DNA from: Verrucomicrobiaceae bacterium
GTDB taxonomy: Bacteria > Verrucomicrobiota > Verrucomicrobiia > Verrucomicrobiales > Akkermansiaceae
Assembly: GCA_027485995.1 (NCBI GenBank)
Contig: JAIXPW010000043.1
Span: forward strand, 1-64,000
Reading direction: 5' to 3'
Length of the DNA: 64,000 bases
Numbering within the stretch: the first letter of the stretch is position 1; every line of letters begins with the position of its first letter. Shown in pieces: positions 36,881 to 44,259 of the stretch. A program made the translations under genes and the position numbers. The notes beneath the pieces were generated by a model that saw nothing but the letters and a program-made list of their open reading frames with translations, searched no databases and was not told where the DNA came from.

Positions 36881-37498
36881 ATGAACGCGCGCATCCTCCT
36901 GCTGGTTCTCGCCCTCGTCCTCCCGGCCTGCTCCCAATCCAAGAAGGCCGCACCCGCCTACCAGCCTCAGGAAGGCGACTTCGTCTTCCAGTCGCTCCCG
37001 AATCCCTGGGGCATGGACCTCGTCGATGCCATCGAAGGCTCCACCGGCTCGCCCTACTCGCACTGCGCGATGGTCTTCTTCCGCGATGGCCGTTGGATGG
37101 TCATTGAGGCCATCGGTCCGGTTCAGGAAATCCCACTCGCCCAATGGATCGGCCGCGGCCGTGGCAAAAAAGTCTGGGCCTATCGCCTGGGAGAAGCTCA
37201 GCGCAAGCACGTCCCGGCAGCGCTCGCCGCCATGCGCCTCGACCTCGGGAAGCCCTATGATCCCCATTACCGCTTCGACAATCAGGCCATCTACTGCTCG
37301 GAGCTCCTCTGGCGGGGTTGGAAGGCCGCCACCGGAACAGGTCTCGGAAATCCCGTGAAACTCGGCGAGCTCAACTGGCAACCCTACCGCAAGGTCATCG
37401 AAGCCATCGAAGGCCAGGGCAACCTTCCCCTCGATCGGGAAATGATCACCCCGCGCGACCTCGCCGCCGCCAAGGAACTGACCCAGGTCTTCCCATGA
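36881..37498 (+). CDS. YiiX-like lipoprotein (NlpC/P60 papain-like)
   Basis: This 205-residue protein has a lipobox (LPAC, Cys17), so it is anchored in a membrane. The domain resembles YiiX/YebB-type permuted papain-fold enzymes: GDFVFQSLPNPWG at the start, SPYSHCAMVFF with the probable catalytic His, and IYCSELLWRGW with the catalytic Cys. Such enzymes cut amide bonds in cell wall or lipid-linked substrates. Length and spacing match the family. It follows the SOUL protein closely, and a less G+C-rich cassette region begins after it. Confidence 0.85.
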   Translation: MNARILLLVLALVLPACSQSKKAAPAYQPQEGDFVFQSLPNPWGMDLVDAIEGSTGSPYSHCAMVFFRDGRWMVIEAIGPVQEIPLAQWIGRGRGKKVWAYRLGEAQRKHVPAALAAMRLDLGKPYDPHYRFDNQAIYCSELLWRGWKAATGTGLGNPVKLGELNWQPYRKVIEAIEGQGNLPLDREMITPRDLAAAKELTQVFP

Positions 37499-37657
37499 CC
37501 CGGCCACGCCTTTCATCCGACTAAGTCGAAACTCGACGCGGATCCCGCGAAAAAGGGCCCCTCGTCAACTTTGCCGGGAATCCAAGGTCTAGCCCCTCCC
37601 CTTCCGTTCCGATCTCTCACGCAACGCAGCAACGATCTGGCGAGGTCATTTGTTTAC

Positions 37658-37746
37658 GCCAACGTTTGATGTGGAGGCACCGGCGGATCAATCTCCGATT
37701 CAACTAGAGATGTTATCGCCGGTTGCCTCGCATGACTTGTTCTGCC
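37658..37746. repeat. attC-like recombination site (downstream cassette end)
   Basis: Arms GAGGCACCGGCG (37674-37685) and CGCCGGTTGCCTC (37717-37729) pair over 12 bases with one extra T in the right arm, the kind of extrahelical base that identifies integron attC sites. Outer boxes GCCAAC (37658-37663) and GTTCTGCC (37739-37746) stand at the R' and R'' positions, with unpaired spacers of 9-10 bases. The right R box is imperfect. The layout matches the site at 38185-38282. Confidence 0.65.
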
Positions 37747-37758
37747 CAAGATTGGCAT

Positions 37759-38178
37759 TTAGTCTGAGTTCGGCCATGTCAGGACTCCTGAACGGCTCCC
37801 AAAACCTTCAATACGCGGCGAAAGATTCGGAGCACGATCCTCATCTACGATAACGAAAATCCATGCTTCGCGTGAATCAATTAGGCGCTCCCTGTCGGCA
37901 CGAATGAAGGCTAGGTCGTGACGCTTCAGAATCCGGTCGATGATCTTAGCGGCCTTATCATCAATCGCATGCCAGTCTCCGCGAAAATGCTGCCGCAGTG
38001 CGTGGAGCACCGGTCGTCCGACACCATCAAAGAGAGGCACCATGACTCCCTCAATCTGAGGATGCTCACATCCGTATCCAGCGCTCTGTGTTGTGTAGCT
38101 CACGCCGCTTGGCCACTCGATGATCAGGCCGAGTCCCTCGAATCCGATCAAGTCGATTGATGGCAGCTTGGTCTTCAT
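37759..38178 (-). CDS. Cassette-borne small protein, possibly DUF6210-like
   Basis: This 139-residue protein (MKTKLPSIDLIGFEGLG start at 38178) contains GLIIEWPSGVSYTTQSAGYGCEHPQIEG, which resembles a family I remember as DUF6210, though I cannot confirm it. A later DRERLIDSREAWIFVIVDED strand pair supports a folded domain. The same frame is open to 38304, but that part runs through the attC-like site. It is enclosed by attC-like sites on both sides, so it is probably a gene cassette expressed from an outside promoter. No membrane segment is visible. Confidence 0.65.
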   Translation of the reverse strand: MKTKLPSIDLIGFEGLGLIIEWPSGVSYTTQSAGYGCEHPQIEGVMVPLFDGVGRPVLHALRQHFRGDWHAIDDKAAKIIDRILKRHDLAFIRADRERLIDSREAWIFVIVDEDRAPNLSPRIEGFGSRSGVLTWPNSD

Positions 38179-38184
38179 ATCTCT

Positions 38185-38282
38185 TGCGAACGTCAAAAGT
38201 CCGCCCACCGGCGCGACTGAGAAGGAGGTTGAACCGTGATTGCGGAGCTTATGGCCGGTTGGCGCGCGACGCCTTGTTCGCC
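38185..38282. repeat. attC-like recombination site (between cassettes)
   Basis: Outer boxes TGCGAAC (38185-38191) and GTTCGCC (38276-38282) are complementary over 6 bases. Inner arms CGCCCACCGG (38202-38211) and CCGGTTGGCG (38255-38264) pair at 9 of 10 bases; the single mismatch is at the position of the bulge in the site at 37658-37746. On the minus strand the left part reads GAACAAGGCG and the right part GACGTTCGC, which is the familiar look of attC ends. It overlaps the last 24 or so codons of the gene to its right. Confidence 0.7.
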
Positions 38283-38735
38283 CAAGTTGAGTTTCTTCAA
38301 CCACTCAGCCTTGGCATCTCGCATTGCTTCACGCGGCACCCGCATCCAGTAGTGAATCGTCTCAATCTTATGCTTCATCGAGGGGCTTGGGTTGGAGCCT
38401 TCTTGGATCAGGGAAAGTGCATCTTCAACGGACTGACGCCCGCATGCCTCGGCCAGATAAAATGGCAACTCCTCAACACTGACATCCCAAGCGTCCAGAA
38501 TACGGGGAAGATCCGAAGCCAAATCGCGCGTGTAAGGTATCTCGCAAGCCAATAGGATGGCGCAAGCGACTTCATGTGCGGTGAATGACCGCTCGTCAAA
38601 TGTCGCCAACAGCCCATTCAAGATGGAGTCCTTGTCCGCCTGCGTGACCTTCTGACAAAAATGTTGCACGGACTGCCAGCCATTCGGACGCCGAAGCGCC
38701 GAATAGACTCCGGAGGTTATCTCTGAGGCTATCAT
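38193..38735 (-). CDS. Cassette-borne protein of unknown function
   Basis: This 180-residue protein, MIASEITSGVYSALRR at the start, is mostly helical with no signal peptide. Segments such as FTAHEVACAILLACEIPYTRD and IHYWMRVPREAMRDAKAEWLKK look like a compact soluble domain. I recognise no family. The last part (QPAISSAITVQPPSQSRRW) is encoded by the attC-like site, as often happens in cassette genes, so it is unlikely to be functional. It would be the first cassette, starting 6 bases after a lone R-box. Confidence 0.65.
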   Translation of the reverse strand: MIASEITSGVYSALRRPNGWQSVQHFCQKVTQADKDSILNGLLATFDERSFTAHEVACAILLACEIPYTRDLASDLPRILDAWDVSVEELPFYLAEACGRQSVEDALSLIQEGSNPSPSMKHKIETIHYWMRVPREAMRDAKAEWLKKLNLGEQGVARQPAISSAITVQPPSQSRRWADF

Positions 38736-39164
38736 TTCTCTGGCGAACAGTCTTTGTTAGTAGGATCGGATACCTTGATATCGGCTGACTCCAACTCAGG
38801 AGCAGAATGCCGTAAATCCTTGATCTGACAATGTTTTTCCAGGGCGATGGTGATGATATCGGGGAGGTGGTGGGGCCGCCAAGAGCGATGACCTGCCAGG
38901 GCTGATATCACTGGCTGGATTCCTGACCCCTGACCCCTGACCCCTGATTTCGGGCTTCAGGCTGCGGGGTGGAAACCCGCACTCCCTTTTGGAACTTCCG
39001 GCGAACTGAAGTTCGCGGTCCGTTGCCGGGGTCAGTCCCGAAAATCCAGTGTTCTTGCTCACGGTCGTTGTCGGCCCAGACTCCGCCGAGGGGATGCAAT
39101 CCCCTTCTCGTTATTGAGAGAGCGCTCACGAACCAATCTTAACGAAGCGCCGTTCCTCACTGTC
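38736..39164. repeat. Gap with period-7 repeat and hairpin cluster
   Basis: No gene is supported. At 38922-38949 there are four tandem 7-base units (three CCTGACC, then CCTGATT). Three hairpins follow: GCGGG/CCCGC (38964-38980), GCGAACT/AGTTCGC with a 2-base loop (39001-39016) and GGGGAT/ATCCCC (39090-39104). The gap is downstream of the aminopeptidase gene, so the hairpins could end its transcript. The middle hairpin resembles short palindromes scattered in related genomes. Confidence 0.55.
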
Positions 39165-41786
39165 TCAGTCCTTGCTTTTCCCGCTGGGCTTGGCTCCGGG
39201 GCGCTCGGCGATGGCTTCGATCCGCTTCTTGAGGCTTTCGAGCTCGTCCTTCAGGTCCTTGTTCGACTTCTGGAGCTTGGAAAGCTCGTCCTGAAGGCCG
39301 ACCAGCGCAGCGGCTGGTTTCACGCCGTCGGCCAGGGTCTTAAGGGCATTCCTGGCGGCTTCGTTGTCGCGATTCGCCAGCGGAGTGAGGATGGCCCTGG
39401 CGCGCAGGTCGGCCAGGTCACCGAGGCCGGTGGCGGCTCCGTCGGCGATGGGCGTCCGCAGGTTTTCGAGTTGTTTGACGAGATAGTCGAACAGCTCGTT
39501 CTTGTCGGTCTGGTTGCGCGAAAGATAGGCCGTTGCCGCCAGGGCCTTGCCAACACTGCGGCTTTCGAGTTCATCCTGACGCTTGCGGGTCGCCTCGAAC
39601 AAGGGGCCGGCATAACTGGCGTCGTCGGAGAGGCGCATGGCATTCACGGCAGCGTCGAAGAGATGGTTGCGCAGCGATTTCGAATCCAGCATTTCGATCA
39701 GCTTCGCCTTGGCGGACTTTTCAGGATGGGCGGAAAGGGCCTCCACGATGCTGTGGCGGATCTCCGGGTTCTTTTCGGTTTCAAGCTGCTTCAGGAGCGT
39801 GTCGAGCGCGACGTCACCCAGGTCTCCGCCGATGGATTCGACGACGGACTTGCGGGCCCGTGCCTCCTTTTGATCGAGACTCTGGCGCAGCGCGGCGAAG
39901 GCAGGTTCAGTACCGATCTGCTCCAGGGCCTTGGCGGCTTCGGCACGGACGAACCACTGTGGGTCATTGTTGAGAACCTTCGAGATGCGTTCCACCCCAT
40001 CTGCGCCGGGATCTTGGCCGAGCTGTTTGATGGCCAGCAGGCGCCCCATCGAGTCGGTGGTGTCCTCAAGCTGCGCGATCAACTTGACCCGCGTTGGGAA
40101 GAACTCAATGGACGCCAGCAGTTCAACGTCTGGATCGATGCGGATGATCTTCGGGGCCGAGGGCAAGGCCACGAAGAAATCCTGCTCGGCCTCCTCCAGG
40201 GTGAGGACCTTTTCAACCGTGCCGAACGCGCCCTTGAAGCGCACCTTCACCGGCAGTTGGAACTGCAGCACCTCGTCGCTGACCTTCTGGACCTGCTTGA
40301 GGTTGATGCGCGCCATGCCCGACTTCTCATTCCAGGCATACACGGCCTTCAACTCCGGGTGTCCGCCGTGATAGAGCCACTGATCGGCGAAACGATCCCA
40401 CGAGCGACCGGTCACCTCCTCGAGCACGGCGATGAAGTTTTCCGTGACGACATTCTTGAACTGGTAGCGCTTCAGGTAGGTCTGCACGACCTTGCGGTAA
40501 AGGTCGGGCCCGAGTTCGCTGCGCAGCATGTGCAGGACCCATGAGCCCTTCTGGTAGCTCAGCGCGCCGAACTGGTCGTAGCCGTCGGCATTGATTTTCC
40601 TGAACACGATCGGCCTTGGGTTCTGCTCCTCGGTGAGCCGTTCCGCCACCCGCCAGCGATCGTAGAGGAACTGCTCGCGGCCGTTCAGTTGCTCATGAAA
40701 CAGGGCGTCGTAATAGGTGGCGAAGCCCTCGTTCAGCCAGAGCGTGGACCAGTCCTTGCAGGTCACCACGTCGCCGAACCACTGGTGCGCCAGCTCATGG
40801 GCGACGATGCTGGTCGAACTACGAAGGGTCTCGTACTCGGCAGTGTGGAGGATGCGGTCCGACAAGGTGCTGAGCGAGGTGTTCTCCATGCCGCCCCATT
40901 GGAAATCGCGCACGACGACCTGATGGTATTTCTCCCAGGGAAAAGGGAAATCGAGTTCCTTTTCGAAAAAGGCGAGCATCTCCTTGGTGCCATCGAGCGA
41001 GCGCTGGGCCATCGCGGCGTCGCCCTGGGGCACGAGAAAGCCGATCGGCAGGTCCTTGTAGCGGTCCTCGATCACGGAGAACTGACCGGCGACCAGCGTG
41101 ACGAGATAGGCGGAGTGCGGTTTTTCCTGCTTCCAATGCCAGGCGGTGAGGCCGGTGGCGGCGTCCTTTTCCTGGGAGAGCAGGCTGCCGTTCGACCAGG
41201 CCTTCATGCCATCGGGCAGGCGGCAGGTGACCTCGGTGGTGAGCTTGCCATTCGGCGAGTCGAGCACCGGAAACCAGTGGCGGGCGAGAATCGTTTCGCC
41301 CTGGGTGAAGAGATGGACCTCATCCTTGCGGTAGCCCTGCTCCGGGGTGCGGAAATAGAATCCATCCTTTGGGGTGGCGCGATAGGTGATGGTTACGGTT
41401 TGTTCCACATCCACGGCCAACGGCTTCTCGAAGGTCAGGATGACCTTGTCATGCGTCGCCTGATGACCCTTGAGTTTCGCGGTCGACTCCACCGAGGTGA
41501 CCTCGAAATCCATGCCATCGAGGCTGAGTTCCTCAAGAGGGGAGCCAAGGGGCTTGAAGGTCAGGGTGGCCTTTCCGGAGACGGATCGGCTTTTGAAATC
41601 CGGCGTCACATCCAATGCGAGGTGCAGCAGGTCGGCGCTGCAATCGGGGGCATAACGTCGCACGCCGGACCCTGGACCTGCCTGGGGTGGCTTGAGCTGG
41701 CAATGGGAGCAGGTGATTTCCTCCGCATGCAGGACGATGGCCGAAACCAGGAAGGCGGAAAGGGAGCGCAAACGGGAGGGATTCAT
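39165..41786 (-). CDS. M1 family metallo-aminopeptidase with HEAT-like tail
   Basis: This 873-residue secreted enzyme should remove N-terminal residues from peptides. The zinc site is complete: HELAH (330-334) and the second Glu in WLNEGFATYYD (about 353); the exopeptidase motif GGMEN is at 298-302. Signal peptide: MNPSRLRSLSAFLVSAIVLHAE. A Cys pair (CSHC) follows the signal, then QLKPPQAGPGSGVRRYAP. After the catalytic part come HEAT-like helical repeats (about 560-800, VRAEAAKALEQIG and LLKQLETEKNPEIRHSIVEAL) and a coiled coil (LQDELSKLQKSNKDLKDELESLKKRI). It is the first gene right of the cassette region, transcribed toward it. Confidence 0.9.
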   Translation of the reverse strand: MNPSRLRSLSAFLVSAIVLHAEEITCSHCQLKPPQAGPGSGVRRYAPDCSADLLHLALDVTPDFKSRSVSGKATLTFKPLGSPLEELSLDGMDFEVTSVESTAKLKGHQATHDKVILTFEKPLAVDVEQTVTITYRATPKDGFYFRTPEQGYRKDEVHLFTQGETILARHWFPVLDSPNGKLTTEVTCRLPDGMKAWSNGSLLSQEKDAATGLTAWHWKQEKPHSAYLVTLVAGQFSVIEDRYKDLPIGFLVPQGDAAMAQRSLDGTKEMLAFFEKELDFPFPWEKYHQVVVRDFQWGGMENTSLSTLSDRILHTAEYETLRSSTSIVAHELAHQWFGDVVTCKDWSTLWLNEGFATYYDALFHEQLNGREQFLYDRWRVAERLTEEQNPRPIVFRKINADGYDQFGALSYQKGSWVLHMLRSELGPDLYRKVVQTYLKRYQFKNVVTENFIAVLEEVTGRSWDRFADQWLYHGGHPELKAVYAWNEKSGMARINLKQVQKVSDEVLQFQLPVKVRFKGAFGTVEKVLTLEEAEQDFFVALPSAPKIIRIDPDVELLASIEFFPTRVKLIAQLEDTTDSMGRLLAIKQLGQDPGADGVERISKVLNNDPQWFVRAEAAKALEQIGTEPAFAALRQSLDQKEARARKSVVESIGGDLGDVALDTLLKQLETEKNPEIRHSIVEALSAHPEKSAKAKLIEMLDSKSLRNHLFDAAVNAMRLSDDASYAGPLFEATRKRQDELESRSVGKALAATAYLSRNQTDKNELFDYLVKQLENLRTPIADGAATGLGDLADLRARAILTPLANRDNEAARNALKTLADGVKPAAALVGLQDELSKLQKSNKDLKDELESLKKRIEAIAERPGAKPSGKSKD

Positions 41787-41985
41787 GATCGGACTGACGG
41801 TAGGACAAAGGAACTAAAGTCAGGCAGCTACGCGGAGGCAATGGCCAAGCTTGCCAGCAGACCAGAATATCCGAGGGAGGGTGCCTGGAGCTCTCGGCCA
41901 ATCAGGGGCATTCAAAATTCCCGGAAATTGATCTTCCAATTCTCGAACTTTCAGTTCTTACTGAAATCACAGAAAGCGATTTACC

Positions 41986-42441
41986 ATGAAACTGCCAACG
42001 AAGATTGAAGGGATCGAGGTGTTCTACGACGGCCGCTGCGGGATGTGCTGCAGCTTTCACGAGTGGATCAATCGTCAGCCGCGTGCGTTCAGGATCGAGT
42101 TCATTCCCTATCAAGCGGCTCATGCGGAGCAGGTGTTTCCGGGATTGGGAACCCTGGACCCGGCGCGGGAAATGATCGTCAGGACGAGTGAGAACCAGAT
42201 CTTCCGTGGGGCGGAGGCCTGGGTTTGGTGTCTCTACAGTTGTGCCAATCATCAGGCTGCGGCTCGGAGGCTGGGTGGACCGGGACTGTTGCCGATCGCG
42301 ATTCAGGCCTGCCGGGTTCTGGCGGCGAACCGTCATGCGCTCAGCAAGGTGTTCTTCCGCAGCAAGGACAAGCGGGTGAGGCAAGAACTCCATCGGATGG
42401 AGACTCCGCCCTGCGAAGGTGGCTTCTGTTTGATGAAGTGA
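41986..42441 (+). CDS. DCC-family thiol-disulfide oxidoreductase-like protein
   Basis: This 151-residue protein shows the DCC signature near the N terminus: VFYDGRCGMCC (residues 12-22), with an adjacent Cys pair. DCC1-like proteins have a thioredoxin-type fold and are thought to act on disulfides; their roles are unclear. The last part contains METPPCEGGFC. It leads a run of four same-strand genes with two related membrane proteins and a predicted O-acyltransferase; the next gene starts 21 bases on. A 199-base gap separates it from the divergent aminopeptidase. Confidence 0.85.
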   Translation: MKLPTKIEGIEVFYDGRCGMCCSFHEWINRQPRAFRIEFIPYQAAHAEQVFPGLGTLDPAREMIVRTSENQIFRGAEAWVWCLYSCANHQAAARRLGGPGLLPIAIQACRVLAANRHALSKVFFRSKDKRVRQELHRMETPPCEGGFCLMK

Positions 42442-42462
42442 GGATTCCAGACCCATGAAGAG

Positions 42463-42867
42463 ATGAATGCGCTGAGTTTGCAGATCGGTTTAAGGGGAGC
42501 CGGGGTGATGCTCGTTTGCCCGGTGGTGGCGAATTTCTTCGCGCCGAAGCGATGGCGCTACGAGGAGAACCTGGCAGGTGCCGAGCCGATGGTGCGGCAG
42601 ATCTTCCATGTCCACTGCGCCTACATCCTCTCGATCATGGCCGCGCTGGCGCTGCTGTGCCTCGGGTGGCCGCAGTTGCTGATGGATGGCGGGATGGGCA
42701 AGGTGCTTTGCGGGTTCTTCGGGCTTTTCTGGGGAAGCCGGGTGTGGGTTCAACTGGCCTGCTATGATCGGCAAACCCGACGTGAGAATCGGGGTTGGGA
42801 CATTCTCTTCATCTCGGTCTTCGCCGCCCTCAGCGCGGTGTTCACCCTCACGGCCTTGTTTCCATGA
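42463..42867 (+). CDS. Small integral membrane protein, paralogue of next gene
   Basis: This 134-residue protein has four membrane helices and no family name that I recognise. It shares a layout and several blocks with the next gene: LAGAEPMVRQIFHVHCAYI, LMDGGMGKVLCGFFGLFWGSRVWVQL and a final LFISVFAALSAVFTLTALF. Its TGA overlaps the ATG of that gene (ATGA). Both probably form part of one membrane complex with the DCC protein and the acyltransferase. Confidence 0.75.
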   Translation: MNALSLQIGLRGAGVMLVCPVVANFFAPKRWRYEENLAGAEPMVRQIFHVHCAYILSIMAALALLCLGWPQLLMDGGMGKVLCGFFGLFWGSRVWVQLACYDRQTRRENRGWDILFISVFAALSAVFTLTALFP

Positions 42868-43307
42868 AAGACCTTCTACAAACCGGACTTCTCATCGGGG
42901 GAGGCTCGCTGGTCGCATTGAGCATCGCCAGCTTCTGGATTCCCAAGGCGATGGGTTGGCGCGAGAAGCTTGCGGGACTGACGCCGCTGATGCGTGAGTT
43001 GTGGTGGACCTATTCGATCTATGTCTGGAGCAGTCATGTGTTCTTTGCGGTGTTGGCTTTGGGGTTTGGAGATTGGTTGATGGGAGGCAGCGGCTCAGCC
43101 ATCGCGATGTGCACATTCATGCTGCTGTGGTGGAGCGTGCGACTGTGGTTGCAGTTCTTTGGTTTCGACCTGAGCGAGATCGAGGGCAGCGCGGCCAACC
43201 GGGTGGCGAAGCATCTGCTCACCCTGCTCTTCATTGGCCTGGTGGTCCTGTATGCGGCGCTGTTGGCATGGAACACGGGGTGGTTGCCGCCGGGAGGTCC
43301 AGGATGA
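42864..43307 (+). CDS. Small integral membrane protein, paralogue of previous gene
   Basis: This 147-residue protein starts MKDLLQTGLLIGGGSL, in an ATGA overlap with the previous gene. It has four membrane helices, with LAGLTPLMRELWWTYSIYVWSSHVFF and LMGGSGSAIAMCTFMLLWWSVRLWLQFFGFDL matching blocks of the preceding protein, so the pair arose by tandem duplication. The family is not recognised. Its own stop overlaps the ATG of the acyltransferase gene in the same way. Confidence 0.77.
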   Translation: MKDLLQTGLLIGGGSLVALSIASFWIPKAMGWREKLAGLTPLMRELWWTYSIYVWSSHVFFAVLALGFGDWLMGGSGSAIAMCTFMLLWWSVRLWLQFFGFDLSEIEGSAANRVAKHLLTLLFIGLVVLYAALLAWNTGWLPPGGPG

Positions 43308-44221
43308 TCTGGGGCATTCCATGTCTGGTGGTCACCGGGGTCGTGGCCGGGCCGGTTCTGGCGAGGGTGAAGGTGCTGTGGTTGAAACGGCTCGCAGGAT
43401 GGCTCCTGCTGATGGCGATGGTGGCTGGAGCGGACCGCGCTCTAACAGATTCTGCCGCGGTGGTCCGGATGGTGGGGATCTGCAGCGTGATGCTGGGCGG
43501 AATGAAAGGTCTGGTGTATGCGGAGTGGGCAAGCGGGCAGCGGCTGACGTGGCCGCGATACGCGGTGTTCGCCTTCCTCTGGTTCGGGATGGACCCGGGA
43601 AGTTTCGTGAACCGGCGCAAAGGGCTGAGCTGGAAGCACGATGTCCGGATCGGATGGCTGCTGATGGGAATCGGGACCCTCTGTGCGTGGCTGGTCTGGT
43701 CGATGGAGTGGCGGCAGATCCTCGTCATGTTCTTGCCGATGAGCCTCGGCTTCCACTTCGGAGCGCTCAGGGTCTTGAAGGGGGCTTTGCGTGCCGCCGG
43801 GTTTCCCGTCCGGACGCTGTTTCCCAATCTGCTGGAGGCCCGGGGCCTGGGTGATTTCTGGAGCAGGCGCTGGAATGTCGGCTACTCGCAGATGATGCAG
43901 CGGCTGGTGGGCCGACCCCTGGAAGCGCGGTTTGGAGCGAGCGCCGGACTGATCGCGATCTTCCTCGTTTCAGGGCTCCTGCATGAGCTGGCGATCACCC
44001 TTACGGTTCGTTCCGGCTATGGACTTCCGACCTTGTATTTCTCACTTCACGGCGGGCTTACCCTCTTGGAGAAAAGGATCGGACGACCGTTTGGAAAAAT
44101 CCCGGCGCTGCTCGCCGTGGCAGTGCCGCTGGGTCTGCTTTTCCCTGCCGCCTTTCAGGGCGAAGTCATCACAAGGTTTCTCAGCGTGTTTGATGGGGTG
44201 AACGGCTTGCTCGGGCATTGA
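43304..44221 (+). CDS. Wax synthase-like membrane-bound O-acyltransferase
   Basis: This 305-residue membrane protein has about seven or eight helices. The block FWSRRWNVGYSQMMQRLVGRPLE followed by SGLLHELAI, with His as the likely catalytic residue, fits the wax synthase-type group of MBOAT acyltransferases. These move an acyl chain to an alcohol or sugar hydroxyl. The ATG at 43304 overlaps the previous stop; the longer frame from 43001 is a shadow over the preceding gene. With the DCC protein and two small membrane proteins it may form a lipid- or glycan-acylating unit. TCTAACAG is present at 43441-43448. Confidence 0.75.
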   Translation: MIWGIPCLVVTGVVAGPVLARVKVLWLKRLAGWLLLMAMVAGADRALTDSAAVVRMVGICSVMLGGMKGLVYAEWASGQRLTWPRYAVFAFLWFGMDPGSFVNRRKGLSWKHDVRIGWLLMGIGTLCAWLVWSMEWRQILVMFLPMSLGFHFGALRVLKGALRAAGFPVRTLFPNLLEARGLGDFWSRRWNVGYSQMMQRLVGRPLEARFGASAGLIAIFLVSGLLHELAITLTVRSGYGLPTLYFSLHGGLTLLEKRIGRPFGKIPALLAVAVPLGLLFPAAFQGEVITRFLSVFDGVNGLLGH

Positions 44222-44259
44222 ACGGATCCCCGAGACTTCGAGGTTCTCCCTCGCCGATC

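Larger units (their letters stand above)
37658..38748 (-). mobile_element. Two-cassette attC cluster without integrase (CALIN-like)
   Basis: Two leftward genes are each followed by an attC-like stem-loop: the second gene starts 7 bases after the first site, and the first gene's stop is buried inside that site, which is the usual compact integron cassette layout. Both inner stems carry CACCGG with a mismatch or bulge in the same place. A lone R-box GGCGAAC (38742-38748) marks the outer edge before the first gene. Each cassette would be about 530-560 bases. No integrase gene is in the window. The block is visibly less G+C-rich than neighbouring genes. Both cassette products lack known functions, as is typical. 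Confidence 0.6.

Noticed and set aside
38736-39164. An integron integrase or a complete third attC next to the first cassette
   Set aside because: Only a lone R-box is present; no partner box or inner arms, and no integrase-like frame exists between 38.75 and 39.16 kb.
43001-44221. Longer start (406 codons) for the acyltransferase
   Set aside because: The extra 5' part overlaps the preceding membrane protein in another frame; the ATG at 43304 gives an ATGA overlap and a normal first helix.
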